Source of the DNA: Saccopteryx bilineata
Lineage: Eukaryota; Chordata; Mammalia; Chiroptera; Emballonuridae
Assembly (NCBI RefSeq): GCF_036850765.1
Contig: NC_089498.1
Coordinates: 72,456,305-72,520,304 of the forward strand
Reading direction: 5' to 3'
Length of the DNA: 64,000 nt
Part shown: positions 31,651 through 41,500 of the stretch, piece after piece
Layout of the letters: the number at the start of each line of letters is the position of its first letter
How positions within the stretch are numbered: the stretch's first letter is position 1
The notes under the pieces: generated by a model
The model's input: the letters and a program-made list of their open reading frames with translations, nothing else
What the model was told of the DNA's origin: nothing
Databases searched by the model: none
Program-made: the position numbers and the translations under genes

Positions 31651-32135
31651 TCATCTGGCTACTTCCTGCTGGTTCGGGGCATTGTGGGAGGGGAGGTCTG
31701 AGGTGGTGGCTCTGAGGGGAGTCACGTATATGGGTGTAGGAGCATCTGTTTGTGACTTGAGAAAATTCGTGGATGTGGTCCTGTAAGGATTTAAAAAAGA
31801 GGAGTAAATATGAGTAATATGTTGATAATTAGAAGAGGATTTAGGATAGGGGCAGCCCAGGTGAGGATGGGTGGCTGCCACCCGGAGTTAAGGGGGTTGT
31901 AGGAGGAGAGATCCTTGAGCAGTTTCTCTTGCAGAGGGTTGAGGACATTGATGTATTCTTCCCTCAGGCCAGTCTCATTGAACAGCATTACTTCCTGCTT
32001 TAACTCACTCTGGTGGCAGGTTCCCAGTGAGAGGAATAGGAGCAACAGGAGGGTCTGCAGAGCCCAACCTTTTGGTGAGCCGGAGACAGGTAGGGCCCAG
32101 TGGTTCCGACTGCCAGCGGTCCTGCATGGGGGCAA
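31651..32135 (-). pseudogene. ERV-B env remnant (signal peptide joined to transmembrane-subunit end)
   Basis: On the minus strand a leader-like hydrophobic stretch (ALQTLLLLLFLSLGTC) is followed almost at once by a C-terminal ectodomain-type segment (LREEYINVLNPLQEKLLKDL), a membrane-spanning stretch (ILNPLLIINILLIF) and a cytoplasmic tail read in another frame (31881-31651, ending NAPNQQEVAR). The receptor-binding subunit and fusion region are absent. The same head-to-tail join appears in ERV-C. Not expected to be functional. Confidence 0.75.
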
Positions 32136-32177
32136 GCTTGAGGTGAGAGATGTGGTTAGAAATGAGGGTAGTATTGA

Positions 32178-32474
32178 TTATGGGGGAGCCCTTGGTAGTG
32201 AGGAAGGTGTTGTCAGCTGGATAGTGGCTCCAAGACTTTGTAGAATGTCCTGACCCAGAAAGGGTACAGGGCATGATGGCATAACTAAGAAGGAGTGCAA
32301 AAGGGGATTCCGTCCAAACTGCATGTCAAGGGTGGTATGCAAAGAAGGGGTCCCATACACTCCTATAACTGAAACCTGTGAGGGAACTAGAGGTTCAGAG
32401 TATGATGGCAAAACAGAGAAGGTAGCCCCCATGTCCACAAGAAATGAGGTGGACTTACCCGCTACCTGCAGCAT
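32178..32474 (-). pseudogene. ERV-B protease remnant
   Basis: 99-residue frame with a retroviral aspartic-protease start: GKSTSFLVDMGATFSVLP. The catalytic D-T-G is D-M-G here, a change that would impair the active site. The frame then continues DILQSLGATIQL and runs into the deletion that removes reverse transcriptase. Established: retropepsins need D-T/S-G. Inference: inactive. Confidence 0.8.
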
Positions 32475-33288
32475 TACCCTGGGCTTAGCAAGGGTGATGA
32501 GGGTCTCCGAGTCTGGGCCGTGTCAGTTGTCCATGAGGCCGAGGAGTTCGAGCGATGGGCCGTCCTGGCTGGCTTGGCCTCCCATTTGGGTGGCTTGTCC
32601 GCCACGTAGAGACACGAGGAAAAGCCTGATGCCCAAAAGGGGCAATCACTCTGCCAGTGACTGGGCTGCTTGTAGTTAAGGCAGGGCTTAGTGGGTGGCC
32701 TCAGGCAAGGGCACTGCCAGGACCAGTGACCCTCCTTGCCACATTTAAAGCAAGTTTCTGGTGGGATTCCTCTCTGCAGCCTGGACTTGGGTCGGGTACC
32801 TCCTGTGCCTTGCTCCTGTTGCTCTGCCAGTCTCAGGGATGCCACAAGAGCCTGGGTTTGGAGCATTACCTTCTGCTGTATACGGGCCTGGTGAGCAGCC
32901 TTGGCCTGTTCCTACTAGCCATGACCATTAAAAACTTTAAATGCCATGTTCATCAGGTCTCAGATAAGGGTTTGGGGGTTGAGAATAAGAGGAGGGGGGC
33001 TCCTGGGGATCCCGGCACCCAGATCCAGCCAGAAACGCCAGAGCCAGAGGCAGGACAGGGCCAGGCCTTCCTGCAAGAAGACTGGGCCTGGGCCGTAGGG
33101 TCAGGAACTCTGCAAACCCATGTGAGGGCCAATGGCCGGAGGAGAGTGGCCTGACTGAGGAGGGGCTTAAGAACACAGTGGAGAAGGGAGGGGCTCCTGG
33201 CCAGAAGGAGGGGGCTTCCTGGAGGGAAGAGACCCAAGCAGAAGAGGTCTGCAAGGGACCAGAGGGGTCCCAAGAGAGGGGCGCCCAT
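32474..33288 (-). pseudogene. ERV-B gag and nucleocapsid remnant
   Basis: The nucleocapsid frame (32866-32474) has one complete CCHC knuckle (CFKCGKEGHWSWQC) and a second knuckle with one zinc ligand lost (CLNYKQPSHWQSDC; Cys to Tyr). Upstream, proline-rich gag sequence is split over frames (33254-32937 and 33288-32953), so frameshifts are present. A two-knuckle nucleocapsid is the usual layout for several class I ERV groups. Confidence 0.75.
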
Positions 33289-33961
33289 GGGGTCGGACAG
33301 GAGGGGCAGTGAGTTGGGGGTTGGTGAAGGAGGAAAGATCAGTAGTGGAGGGTTTAGGTGAGGTTTCTCTGGCCAAAACAGGCAGCACAGAGATTAGGAC
33401 GGGAGCGCAAATACTAGAAGCCCTGAATGTAAGGGATCTCCAACCATTTCCCAGCTCTTTGGCAATAGTTTAATTGGTGAAAGTGTTAAAATTGAAAGTC
33501 CCTTCAGGAGGCCACCTGGTTTGATTATCCAGTAGAGAAGAACAATTTCTTCTTCTTTAGGGAGGGAGAGATTCCTGATAAGGCAACTCCAGGAGTGTTT
33601 TTGGATCAGGTTTAGATTCCTGTGCCTCTATGGCCACCCTCAGTTCTTGGAGTGATCAGAGATGATAATTGGTGTCCCGCAACTCAAGCTCTGGTCACCG
33701 GATGGTTAGGTAGAGTGGGAGTGCCTGGGACGTCTCCATGGGCACACACACACTTAGAACGGATAAGAGGTCCCTGATGCAGCTGCGATTACGGACAGGG
33801 AGTCTTGGTGGAAAGAACTGAGGGGAGGCTGGAGGCAGGGGACTTACTGCACCGTGTGCTGAAGTGGGTGGAAAGTGAGAGATCCTGGTTCTTCCTCGGA
33901 GGGGAAGGGGAGAGGAGTGGCCCCAGTGGGCTTCAAACTCCTCCAGGGTTTTGGCACCAAA

Positions 33962-34306
33962 TGTAAGGTATTTTCCCTGCTGAGGAAGAAGGAAGGCCAT
34001 AGCCATGAAGTGTGGAATAGTAAAAACTTTATTTAGTACAGCGTTTCCTGGACGATGTTCTCTGGTCCACAAGATGGGGGCCAGAGAAGTCGCATGGATT
34101 CTCCCTCGTGGGGGTAATTTATAGGGTCATTGGGGGGGGTCAAATTGATATGACGTGGTGAAGTTTCATTGGCTGACAGATGGTCGCTCTTTTTCAAAGG
34201 GCTCCTGGGAAGTATCTTTTGGTGCACATGGGTGTGGGTGGTTTTAGCCAAAATTCCCGGGCCTGGTTCCCCACGTGACCCTCCTCCGTTGCCAACTGAC
34301 CTCACA
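33962..34306 (-). repeat. ERV-B 5' LTR
   Basis: 345 bp, TGTAAGGTAT ... CTCACA, with a poly(A)-signal-like tract. The primer-binding site abuts it at lower coordinates, which fixes the minus orientation. Confidence 0.9.
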
Positions 34307-34311
34307 TACAT

Positions 34312-34972
34312 ATACCTGTGTGTTTGTATTCAGCCGATTCTCATTATTCTCAGTAGCTATGTTCTATAAAGTCACCCCAAACACTAAAGTAGGGTATATT
34401 GAACTCCTCAGGGAAATAGGTTCTCACAATGCTGTTAACAACATTTTCAGTACATCAACTGATCAATACATAACCTTGTTTTATGTGTGTTTGTGGTTCA
34501 AGACAACTTATTTAATATAATTTGTTGATTCATTAATATGCAGCTCATGGCCAACAGCAGCATCATTCCTGAGCACAGCTACCCTAACACAAGTATTTTC
34601 TCCCTAAAACACAGCACAGCCTTTGCATTAGAGAACCCAAAGCACTACGTTGCACGTGGGGGCTATTTTAAACAGAAAAATCACCCAAAAAAAGCATGTA
34701 AGTGTGAAAAACATGGCACATAGATCACAGAAGGATACTCATTCCCAATGTGAGCACTGTAAGCAGAAAGCTGAGTGTCCCCTTGTTTGACTCAGCGGGG
34801 AATGTGCACATCAGGTGACTCAAATATTTCACCACTGGACATATCTGTAAATGACACAAAAGAACTGTAAGCATTGAGTTTGGGTCTTAAAGAGTAGGCA
34901 AATTTATAAGTTTGGAATCTGCAAATAATGAGAAATAATGTATATATATATGTGTATGTATATATGTATCTA
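34312..34972. other. Non-repetitive stretch between two proviruses
   Basis: AT-rich, with an AT/GT microsatellite at 34938-34970 that served as target for ERV-A. No exon or gene could be supported. Confidence 0.5.
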
Positions 34973-34977
34973 CATAT

Positions 34978-35345
34978 TGTAAGGTCAGTGGATAATGGGG
35001 GATGGTCACGTGGGGAACTCAGACCCACGAACTTTGGCTAGGACCTCCCACAACCAAGCGCGCCAAAAGAAACTTCGCAGGAACCCTTTGGAAAAAAGCG
35101 ACTGTCTACCAGCCAGTGGGATTTCACCACGTCATGTTAGCTCGACTTCCCTAGAGGGACCCCTTTAAATATCTCCCACGCGGTTTAATCCTTGCAACTT
35201 CCCTGGCCTCCATCTTTCTTTCTTCAGGGCCAGAGAACCTTGCCAGACAGGATGCATGCTCTGTACTCAATAAAGCCTTTTATTATTCCACACTTTGTGG
35301 CTTTGAGCCCCTTCCTTCCTTCTCGGCGGGGAAAAATACCTTACA
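34978..35345 (+). repeat. ERV-A 5' LTR
   Basis: 368 bp. A TATA-like TTTAAATATC lies near 35164 and an AATAAA poly(A) signal at 35269-35274. Ends TGTAAGGTC ... CCTTACA. Confidence 0.9.
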
Positions 35346-35348
35346 TTT

Positions 35349-35367
35349 TGGTGCTGAAAACCCGGGA
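35349..35367 (+). promoter_or_regulatory. ERV-A primer-binding site (tRNA-Phe type)
   Basis: TGGTGCTGAAAACCCGGGA matches the complement of the tRNA-Phe 3' end apart from one transition and one inserted A. The cleaner relatives at 44661-44678 and 10326-10345 support the assignment. Confidence 0.75.
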
Positions 35368-36071
35368 GGAGTAGAAGTCTGCAAGGATCGCTCCTCTTCC
35401 TCATCCCCTCCAAGAAAGAACCAGGAGAAAGAACCAGGATCTCCGACCTTCCACCCACTTCGGCGCATGGTGCGGTAAGTCCCCTGCCTCCGCCTTCCTC
35501 TCAGTTCTTTCCTCTGAGACTCCCTGTCTGAAACCGTAGCTACGTCAGGGAAGTCTTTTCCGTTCTGAGTGAGCATGTGCTTCGGAGATGTCTGGAGTAT
35601 ATCCACTTTACCTTTTCCGTCCGTGGCCAGACCTTGAGTTTTTAGGATGCTAATACTCAAATCTGACCACTCCAAGGACTGAGGGGGGCTGTGGGGACAC
35701 AGGAATCTCCCTCCCTAAAGAAGAAGAAACTGTTCTTCTCTGTTGTGTCCAGGCCACAGAACCCACTGAATTAGCCTCCTGAGGGACTTTCGGTGTTAAC
35801 ACCCTCACCAATTTAACTATCGCCAAAAAAGCTGGGAACTGGTTGGAGATCTCTTACATTCACGGCTTCTAATTATTCACGCACCCGTCTTTAATCTCTG
35901 TGCTGCCTGTTCCACCGTGCAGGCCTTTTTCTGGCCAGAGAAACCTCACCTAAAACTTCCACTCCTAATCTTTCCTTCTCCGCGGACTCCCAACTCTCTC
36001 TCCCTCCTGTCTGACCCCTGGGGGCACCCCTTTCTCGGGACTTTTCTCTGGTCCCTCTGCGGACCTCTTTT

Positions 36072-36973
36072 GTGCTCGATCTCTTCCCTCTGAGAGCCCC
36101 CTGCCCTCCTATCACAAAAAACATGTTTCTTATTCACCACTACCATCTCTTTCTTCTCCCCTGCTGGCCAGGGGCCCCTCCCTTCACTGTGTTCTTAAAC
36201 CCCTCCTCCATCAGGCCATTCTCAGCCTGGCATTGGCTCTTTTTTTTTTTTTTTTTTTTGGCATTGGCTCTTAACACCGGTTTTCAGGACGCCCAACCCC
36301 AATTTCCTTGCAGGGAGTTCTGGCCCTGTCCTGCCTTTGGCTCCAGCGTTTCCTGTGGGATCTGGGTGCCAGGCTCCCCATGAGCCCTCCTCCTTTTATT
36401 CTCAACCCCCAAACCCCTATCTGGAACCTGTGAACACGGCATTTAAAGTTTTTAATGGTCCCAACTAGTAGAAACAGGCCAAGGCTGTTCACCAGGCCTG
36501 CATGCAACAGAAGGTAACGCACCAAACCCCGACTCTTGTGGCAACCCTGAGGCCAGCAGAGCCACCAGCAGCTTGCTTTAAGTGTGGCAGGCAGGACCAC
36601 TGGTTCCGGCAAGGTCCCTGCCAGCGGCTGCCCACTGAGCCCTGCCCTGACTGCAAGCAGCCCAGTCACTGGTGGAGTGATTGCCCCTTTGGGCAACAGG
36701 TTTTTCCTCAGTGCCTCTATGTGGAGGACAAGCTGCCTGAATGGGAAGGCCAGTCCAGCCAGGTGGGTGCATCGCTCAAACTCCTAGGACATGGCCTGGA
36801 CTCGGAGAACCCAGGGTATGCTGCAACAAGTGGGTAAGTCCATCTCATTTCTTGTGGACACGGGAGCTACCTTCTCTGTTTTGCCATCACACTCTGGACC
36901 TCTAGTTCCCTCACAGGTCTCGGTTATGGGAATGGATGGGACCCCTTCCTTTCCCCTTTTATGCCACTCCTGA
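36072..36973 (+). pseudogene. ERV-A gag/nucleocapsid/protease remnant
   Basis: Gag-like frame 36072-36383, then nucleocapsid 36502-36837 with two knuckles. The first has lost its last zinc ligand (CFKCGRQDHWFRQG). The second is complete (CPDCKQPSHWWSDC). A third frame, 36791-36973, holds the protease start with an intact active-site motif (FLVDTGATFSVL) but ends at a stop after about 60 residues. A poly-T insertion at 36241-36259 also interrupts gag. Complementary lesions relative to ERV-B show independent decay. Confidence 0.78.
36241..36259 (-). mobile_element. Poly-T-only insertion with target duplication
   Basis: About 19 Ts lie between two copies of GGCATTGGCTCTT (36229-36241 and 36260-36272). 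No element body is present: an A-tail-only retrotransposition. Confidence 0.75.
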
Positions 36974-37275
36974 CATGCAGTTCTGCCTCAAGCTTGCCTC
37001 CTTACAGGACTCTGGCAGTTGGAACCACTGGACTCCATCCACCTCCAGCTCAGCAAAAAGCTGGACCCTACAAATTCCCCTATTACTCCTCTTTTTTTAA
37101 AATCCTTACAGGACTTCATCTGCGAAGTTTCTCCAATCACGGCCACACAGATGTTCCTCCTGACACCCCTCAAAGCCACCACCTTCCGATCTCCCCACGA
37201 TGCCCCTATCCAGCAGGAAGTAGCCAGATGAATAAACAGCGCCCCTTATTTTATTTAACACAAAAGGTCAGAATG
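36974..37275 (+). pseudogene. ERV-A fused integrase-end/env remnant
   Basis: CTCAAGCTTGCC (integrase C-terminus region, also in ERV-B and ERV-C) leads into the env leader region and, after another deletion near 37090, into the env tail (ending QQEVAR) and the purine-rich region before the 3' LTR. Frames are broken. Confidence 0.65.
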
Positions 37276-37637
37276 TAAGGTCGGTGGATAATGGGGGATG
37301 GTCATGTGGGGAACTCAGACCCGTGAACTTTGGCTAGGACCGCCCACAACCAAGCGCGCCAAAGGAGGCTTCACAGTAACCATTTGGAAAAAAGCAACCA
37401 TCTACCAGCCAGTGGGATTTCACCACGTCATGTTAGCCCAACTTCCCTAGAGGGACCCCTTTAAATATCTCCCATGCGGTTTAATCCGTGCAACTTCCCT
37501 GGCCTCCATCTTTCTTTCTTCGGGGCCAGGGAACCTTGCCAGGCAGGATGCGCTGTACTCAATAAAGCCTTTTATTATTCCACACTTTGTGGCTTCGAGC
37601 CCCTTCCTTCCTTCTCGGCGGGGAAAAATACCTTACA
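37276..37637 (+). repeat. ERV-A 3' LTR
   Basis: 362 bp with AATAAA at 37561-37566. It lacks the 4-bp ATGC repeat unit present near 35254 in the 5' LTR. Confidence 0.9.
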
Positions 37638-37642
37638 CATAT

Positions 37643-38614
37643 ATGTGTATATGTATATATGTGTTGCATGTATATGGTATACATGTATCCTTTTGTTCCA
37701 CTGTTGAGAAGCACATTAAACTGTCACTGTATTTATTTGACTTTTTGTTTGTTTTCCAATTTTTCTATAATAAATAAGTACTATTTGTGGAATCCTCTAA
37801 CTACTGCACCACCACTACCACCACCACCCCCTACAGTAAAGGAAAAAAGCTTATTTATTATTGTTTTTGTACTCTATAGTTTGAATGTGTTGCTTGCATA
37901 CAAATACAGAAAATCATGTATGAGGAAAAGTTCACCATCTCCTTCCTGGCTGAATCGCTAGGACTCTGTGCCTGGCACACAGCACTCGTGCGAAGCTTTG
38001 AAGTAAAGGGAAATCTCTATCTCTCTTTGGTAAGCCCCTGGTCTTCTGCTTCCCTCTGTTCCTTAGGAAAGGGAATTTATTCATAAAGAAGGGAGCCCAA
38101 TTCTCCTGGATACTCCCCACTCGAATCCTTCCGATAGATTTCCTTTTCTGTTTCTAAGACAGACTGCACAGGTGGCAAGTGAGGATAAAGCTGAAACAGG
38201 CTGGGCCCTAATGGTGCCCTCTTCAACCCTAGGGTTCCTGGGACTGCCTGCCGACCACAACCGTTAACTCTCTGTAACTGCCAACTAACACCCTGGGAGG
38301 AAGTGGGGGGGGAATGCCAAAACCAACCACAGTGCTGCATCTTAATGTGGTTGCAACCTCAGGTTCCAACTCGCTGTGACACATCCTCTAAGAGAAGCTA
38401 TGAACGTATGCTGGCACAGCTAATGACCATGACCATCCTTTGTGGTCTGCAGGTCCAAGTTCAGAATCATGCAAATGTGGCTTGAACCTTAATATCAGTA
38501 CTCCCAACCACCCACCTTGTTCCCTTCAGCCACATAGAGGATTTTTTTCTACCCCATCCCTGCTCAACTGGACTATATCAGAATCATAGAGACATGACAT
38601 CTTCCATGTGCAAG
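37643..38614. other. Non-repetitive stretch, no gene seen
   Basis: AT/GT-rich start, then mixed sequence with a short CCACCA-rich run near 37810. No exon with convincing splice sites was found on either strand. Confidence 0.4.
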
Positions 38615-38619
38615 TATAT

Positions 38620-39211
38620 TGTTGGTCTAACAAATTTGTAAAATGTAATTTTATGTTTGCTCGCCCATAGTTTGCACTGGGGGCTGGGCAGAGCCAGGTA
38701 TATGTAGTCTGTGAAATTGCAAATTACCTTCCTGCTCAGGAAGGGCCATTGTTTTGCTAATGTTTGCTGGAAGAGAGATTTTTGCACCAGAAAGTTTTGA
38801 AAGAGAGAACAGAAGGAGAAAGAGAAAAAAGCCATGTTTGTAGAGAGAGCGAGCAGAGAGAATGCAGAGTGCTGAGGAAGAAGCCAGTTTGTACAGAGAG
38901 AGAGGTGTGCAGAGGGGGAACCAGAGCTGAGGGGCTTTGCAAGCTCCACTGAGGCTGGTGGGGCCTTTGATTCTAGGAGAAACCGGAGAAGATTCTCCTG
39001 GTTGTGGAACTGGATAATGTGTCAGGGCTTTGTGAGCTCTGAATGAGGGAAGTGTTTTCCCTGTGTGTTTGCTTGACGGCAGGTGTGAGACTTTAAATAA
39101 ATAAAGGAATGGCCCGCCCTCTTTTGGCTCCACTGTTTCTTTACCGTCTGCCCAAATCCAGTGAGAACGTGCATGTGAATGGCCATGACGGTAGTGGCTA
39201 CTGGCCATACA
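38620..39211 (+). repeat. Solo LTR, distant relative of LTR-1 to LTR-4
   Basis: 592 bp, TGTTGGTCTA ... CTGGCCATACA, flanked by an exact 5-bp duplication TATAT (38615-38619 and 39212-39216). It shares blocks with the 27.8-31.2 kb LTRs (GAGAGAATGCAGAGTGCTGA, GAAGCCAGTTTGTACAGAGA, CTTTGATTCTAGGA) and with 10448-11504, but has its own middle. A 326-residue antisense frame across it is a shadow. Confidence 0.85.
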
Positions 39212-39236
39212 TATATGATAAAGGTAGGAACCAACT

Positions 39237-39283
39237 ACCTTATTATACAGAGTGAGGAAACTGAGGCCCAGAAAGGTGAAAAG
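39237..39283 (+). repeat. MIR SINE, left part (split by ERV-C)
   Basis: GTGAGGAAACTGAGGCCCAG is the MIR core. It continues at 45022 after the provirus (GTCTGCTTATATCACACAGA). Confidence 0.75.
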
Positions 39284-39632
39284 TGTAAGGTATTTTCCGC
39301 CGAGGAAGAAAGAAGGACATATAGCCACCAAGTGTGGAATAGCAAAAGCTTTATTTAGAGCGCATCCTGGGCGAGGTTCACTGGTCTGCAAGACAGAGGC
39401 CAGGGAAGTCACACAGTTTCTCCTGCCCGGGGTGGGGGGTAATTCATAGCGTCCGTAGGGTGGTCGTGGGTTGATATGTCTTGGTGAAATTTCATTGGCT
39501 GACAGACAGTCGTTCTTTTTCATAGTGCTCCTGGGCCGTTTCTTTTGGCGGGCATGGATGTGGGTGGTTCCAGCCAAAGTCCCCGGACCTGGTTCCTCAC
39601 ATGACCTTCCTCCATTGCCAACCGACCTCACA
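39284..39632 (-). repeat. ERV-C 3' LTR
   Basis: 349 bp, TGTAAGGTAT ... CTCACA. Confidence 0.9.
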
Positions 39633-39667
39633 TTTCGACTTTTTATGTTAGATAGGGGTGCCGCTAT

Positions 39668-40182
39668 TCATCTGGCTACTTCCTGCTGGTTAGGGGCATC
39701 ATGGGGAGGGGAGGTCGGAGGGTGGTGGCTCTGAGGGGAGTCACGTATATGGGTGTAGGAGCATCTGGTTGTGACTTGAGAAACCTCGCGGATGCAGACC
39801 TGCAAGAATCTAAGAAAAAGGAGGAGCAAGTATGAGCAATATGTTGACAATTAGAAGAGGATCTAGGACAGGGGTAACTCAGGTGAGGGTGGGTGACTGC
39901 TGTCAGGAGTTAAGCGGGTTGTAGGAAGAGAGGTCCTTGCACAGTTTCTCTTGCAGATGGTTGAGAACATTGATGTTTTCTTCCCTCAGGCCAGTCTCAC
40001 TGATATAGTAACAGCATTGCTCCCTGCTTTAACTCACTCTGGCGGCAGGTTCCTGGTGGGAGGGACAGGAGCAACAGGGGGATCTGCAGGGCCCAACATT
40101 TTGGTGAGCTGAAGACGGGTGGGGCCCAGTGGTTCCAACGGTCAGCAGTCCTGCATGGGGGCAAGCTTGAAGCCAGAGTCAT
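39668..40182 (-). pseudogene. ERV-C env remnant
   Basis: A leader-like frame (40182-39997; WALQIPLLLLSLPPGTC) joins the transmembrane-subunit tail region (39850-39668, ending NQQEVAR). The join has the same layout as in ERV-B, lacking the surface subunit. Frames are broken. Confidence 0.65.
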
Positions 40183-40807
40183 GGTACCAAGGTGTTTTCT
40201 CTAGGAGCTTGGCTGCAGTAGGAGTGGTCAGTATTACTGGATGGGGTCCCGTCCGTTTGGACTGTGGGGAGCCAGGCTGGAGCTTCCTAAGAAGAACCCT
40301 GTCTCCTGGCTGGAGGGGGACCACTGGGTGTGCTTCATCTGGACCCCCTACGGGAGGATGGGTCTGGTCTGCATGTTCCCTGAGAAGATGGCAGAGTAAA
40401 GACAGAAAGGGGAGGTATGTGGCAAGAGGAAGGGGGTTAATAGGTAAGTTGTGATTACTTAGGAATGGTCTACCATAAACCAGCTCAAAGGGGCTGAGTC
40501 CAGTGGGGTTTCGTGGGGTTGCCCTGATTCTGGTAAGAGCCAGGGGGAGGAGGTTTGGCCAGGAGAATCTGGTCTCGATGGAAAGTTTGGTTAGCTGACC
40601 CTTCAGGATGCCATTGGCGCTTACCACATTACCCGACAATTGAGGGTGATAGGGTATATGGAGTCTCCAGGTAATGTTGAGAGAGGTGGCAACCAGCTGG
40701 ACTATTTGGGAAGTGAAGGCCGGGCCGTTGTCTGACTGGATGGTAGTTGGCAGTCCAAACCACGGGATGATGTTTTCAATGAGAATGGAGGCAACGGTGT
40801 CTGCCAT
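40142..40807 (-). pseudogene. ERV-C integrase C-terminal part, catalytic Glu lost
   Basis: 222-residue frame covering the second half of a class I ERV integrase: second catalytic Asp in TIQSDNGPAF; the HPQLSG motif; then GNVVSANG where functional enzymes have V-E-x-x-N, so the third catalytic residue (Glu) is replaced by Val; then the GPY/F-like tail (QPGDRVLLRK; RTGPHPVILTTPTAAK). Established: the D,D-35-E triad is needed for strand transfer. Inference: dead enzyme. The frame runs on into the env leader start, a typical class I overlap. Confidence 0.85.
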
Positions 40808-40884
40808 CTCTTGAGAGGTAAGAAAGGCTTCTACCCACCCTGAAAAGGTATCAACAAAAGTTAAGAGATAACAGAGGTTTTTTT

Positions 40885-41212
40885 GCCTGACCAGGTGGTG
40901 GCGCAGTGGATAAAGCGTCGGACTGGGATGCAGAGGACCCAGGTTTGAGACCTCGAGGTCACCAGCTTGAGCGCGGGCTCATCTGGCTTGAGCATAGCTT
41001 CACCAGCTTGGAGCCAAAGTCACTGGCTCGAGCAAGGGGTTACTTGGTCTGCTGAAGGCCCACGGTCAAGGCACATATGAGAAAGCAATCAATGAACAAT
41101 TGAGGTGTTGCAACGCACAATGAAAAACTAATGATTGATGCTTCTCATCTCTCCATTTCTGTCTGTCTGTCTCTATTCCTCTCTCTGACTCTCTCTGTAA
41201 AAGAGAGAGAGA
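40885..41212 (+). mobile_element. SINE-B inside ERV-C
   Basis: Full-length SINE-B flanked by ACAGAGGTTTTTTT (40871-40884) and ACAGAGTTTTTTT (from 41214). It interrupts pol. Confidence 0.93.
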
Positions 41213-41219
41213 GAACAGA

Positions 41220-41500
41220 GTTTTTTTGTGAGGGGGCATGTGAGTGAATTCGATTTGCCAATCTTGGCCCGGTAAGTGCCCCCTCAGTTAATGAGTGGGG
41301 AAGTGGGGGCAGAGTTCTCCTGTTTTGGTGCCCTGGACAGTGGATGAAGGCCACTATTTCAGGGGAGCAGGTTCCTGCATTGTGGGGTGAGGGTTTGAGC
41401 CTCACCTTTGTTAGTTCTTAAGCCTTCTCCTGATGGCCCCTCTTCTATTGTGCCTGTCTTAGGTTGTCCCTGCTTTCAGGAATCTTACCCGTCTTTGACT
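41220..41500 (-). pseudogene. ERV-C pol fragment upstream of the integrase core
   Basis: Minus-strand sequence continues the integrase region across the SINE-B. A short frame 41405-41145 contains FIHCPGHQ, the type of motif found at the RNase H/integrase boundary of class I ERVs. Frames are broken. Confidence 0.55.

Larger units (their letters stand above)
31281..34306 (-). mobile_element. Endogenous provirus ERV-B (class I, tRNA-Phe type), internally deleted
   Basis: Two LTRs in minus orientation, at 33962-34306 (5') and 31281-31615 (3'), are flanked by an exact 5-bp duplication TACAT (31276-31280 and 34307-34311). Next to the 5' LTR is a primer-binding site (TGGTGCCAAAACCCTGGA on the minus strand, 33942-33959) closest to tRNA-Phe. 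Between them are gag, nucleocapsid and the protease start. The sequence then jumps to the end of integrase and a collapsed env. Reverse transcriptase, RNase H and most of integrase and env are missing, so it is a defective copy of about 3.0 kb. Confidence 0.92.
34978..37637 (+). mobile_element. Endogenous provirus ERV-A (same family as ERV-B), internally deleted
   Basis: LTRs at 34978-35345 and 37276-37637, with an exact 5-bp duplication CATAT (34973-34977 and 37638-37642). The primer-binding site at 35349-35367 resembles the tRNA-Phe complement with small changes. It keeps leader, gag, nucleocapsid and the protease start, then skips to the integrase/env boundary and the env tail. By eye the LTRs differ at roughly 20 positions plus one 4-bp indel, so the insertion is not recent. 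Total 2.66 kb. Confidence 0.92.

Noticed and set aside
32657..33154. 165-residue plus-strand ORF
   Set aside because: Antisense to ERV-B gag/nucleocapsid, which has recognisable zinc knuckles on the other strand.
31281..37637. ERV-A and ERV-B considered as one rearranged provirus pair
   Set aside because: Each has its own matched 5-bp duplication (TACAT and CATAT) and its own LTR pair, so they are separate insertions.
38651..39631. 326-residue minus-strand ORF
   Set aside because: It runs antisense through a solo LTR and into the ERV-C LTR and matches no domain. It is a chance frame over GC-richer repeat.
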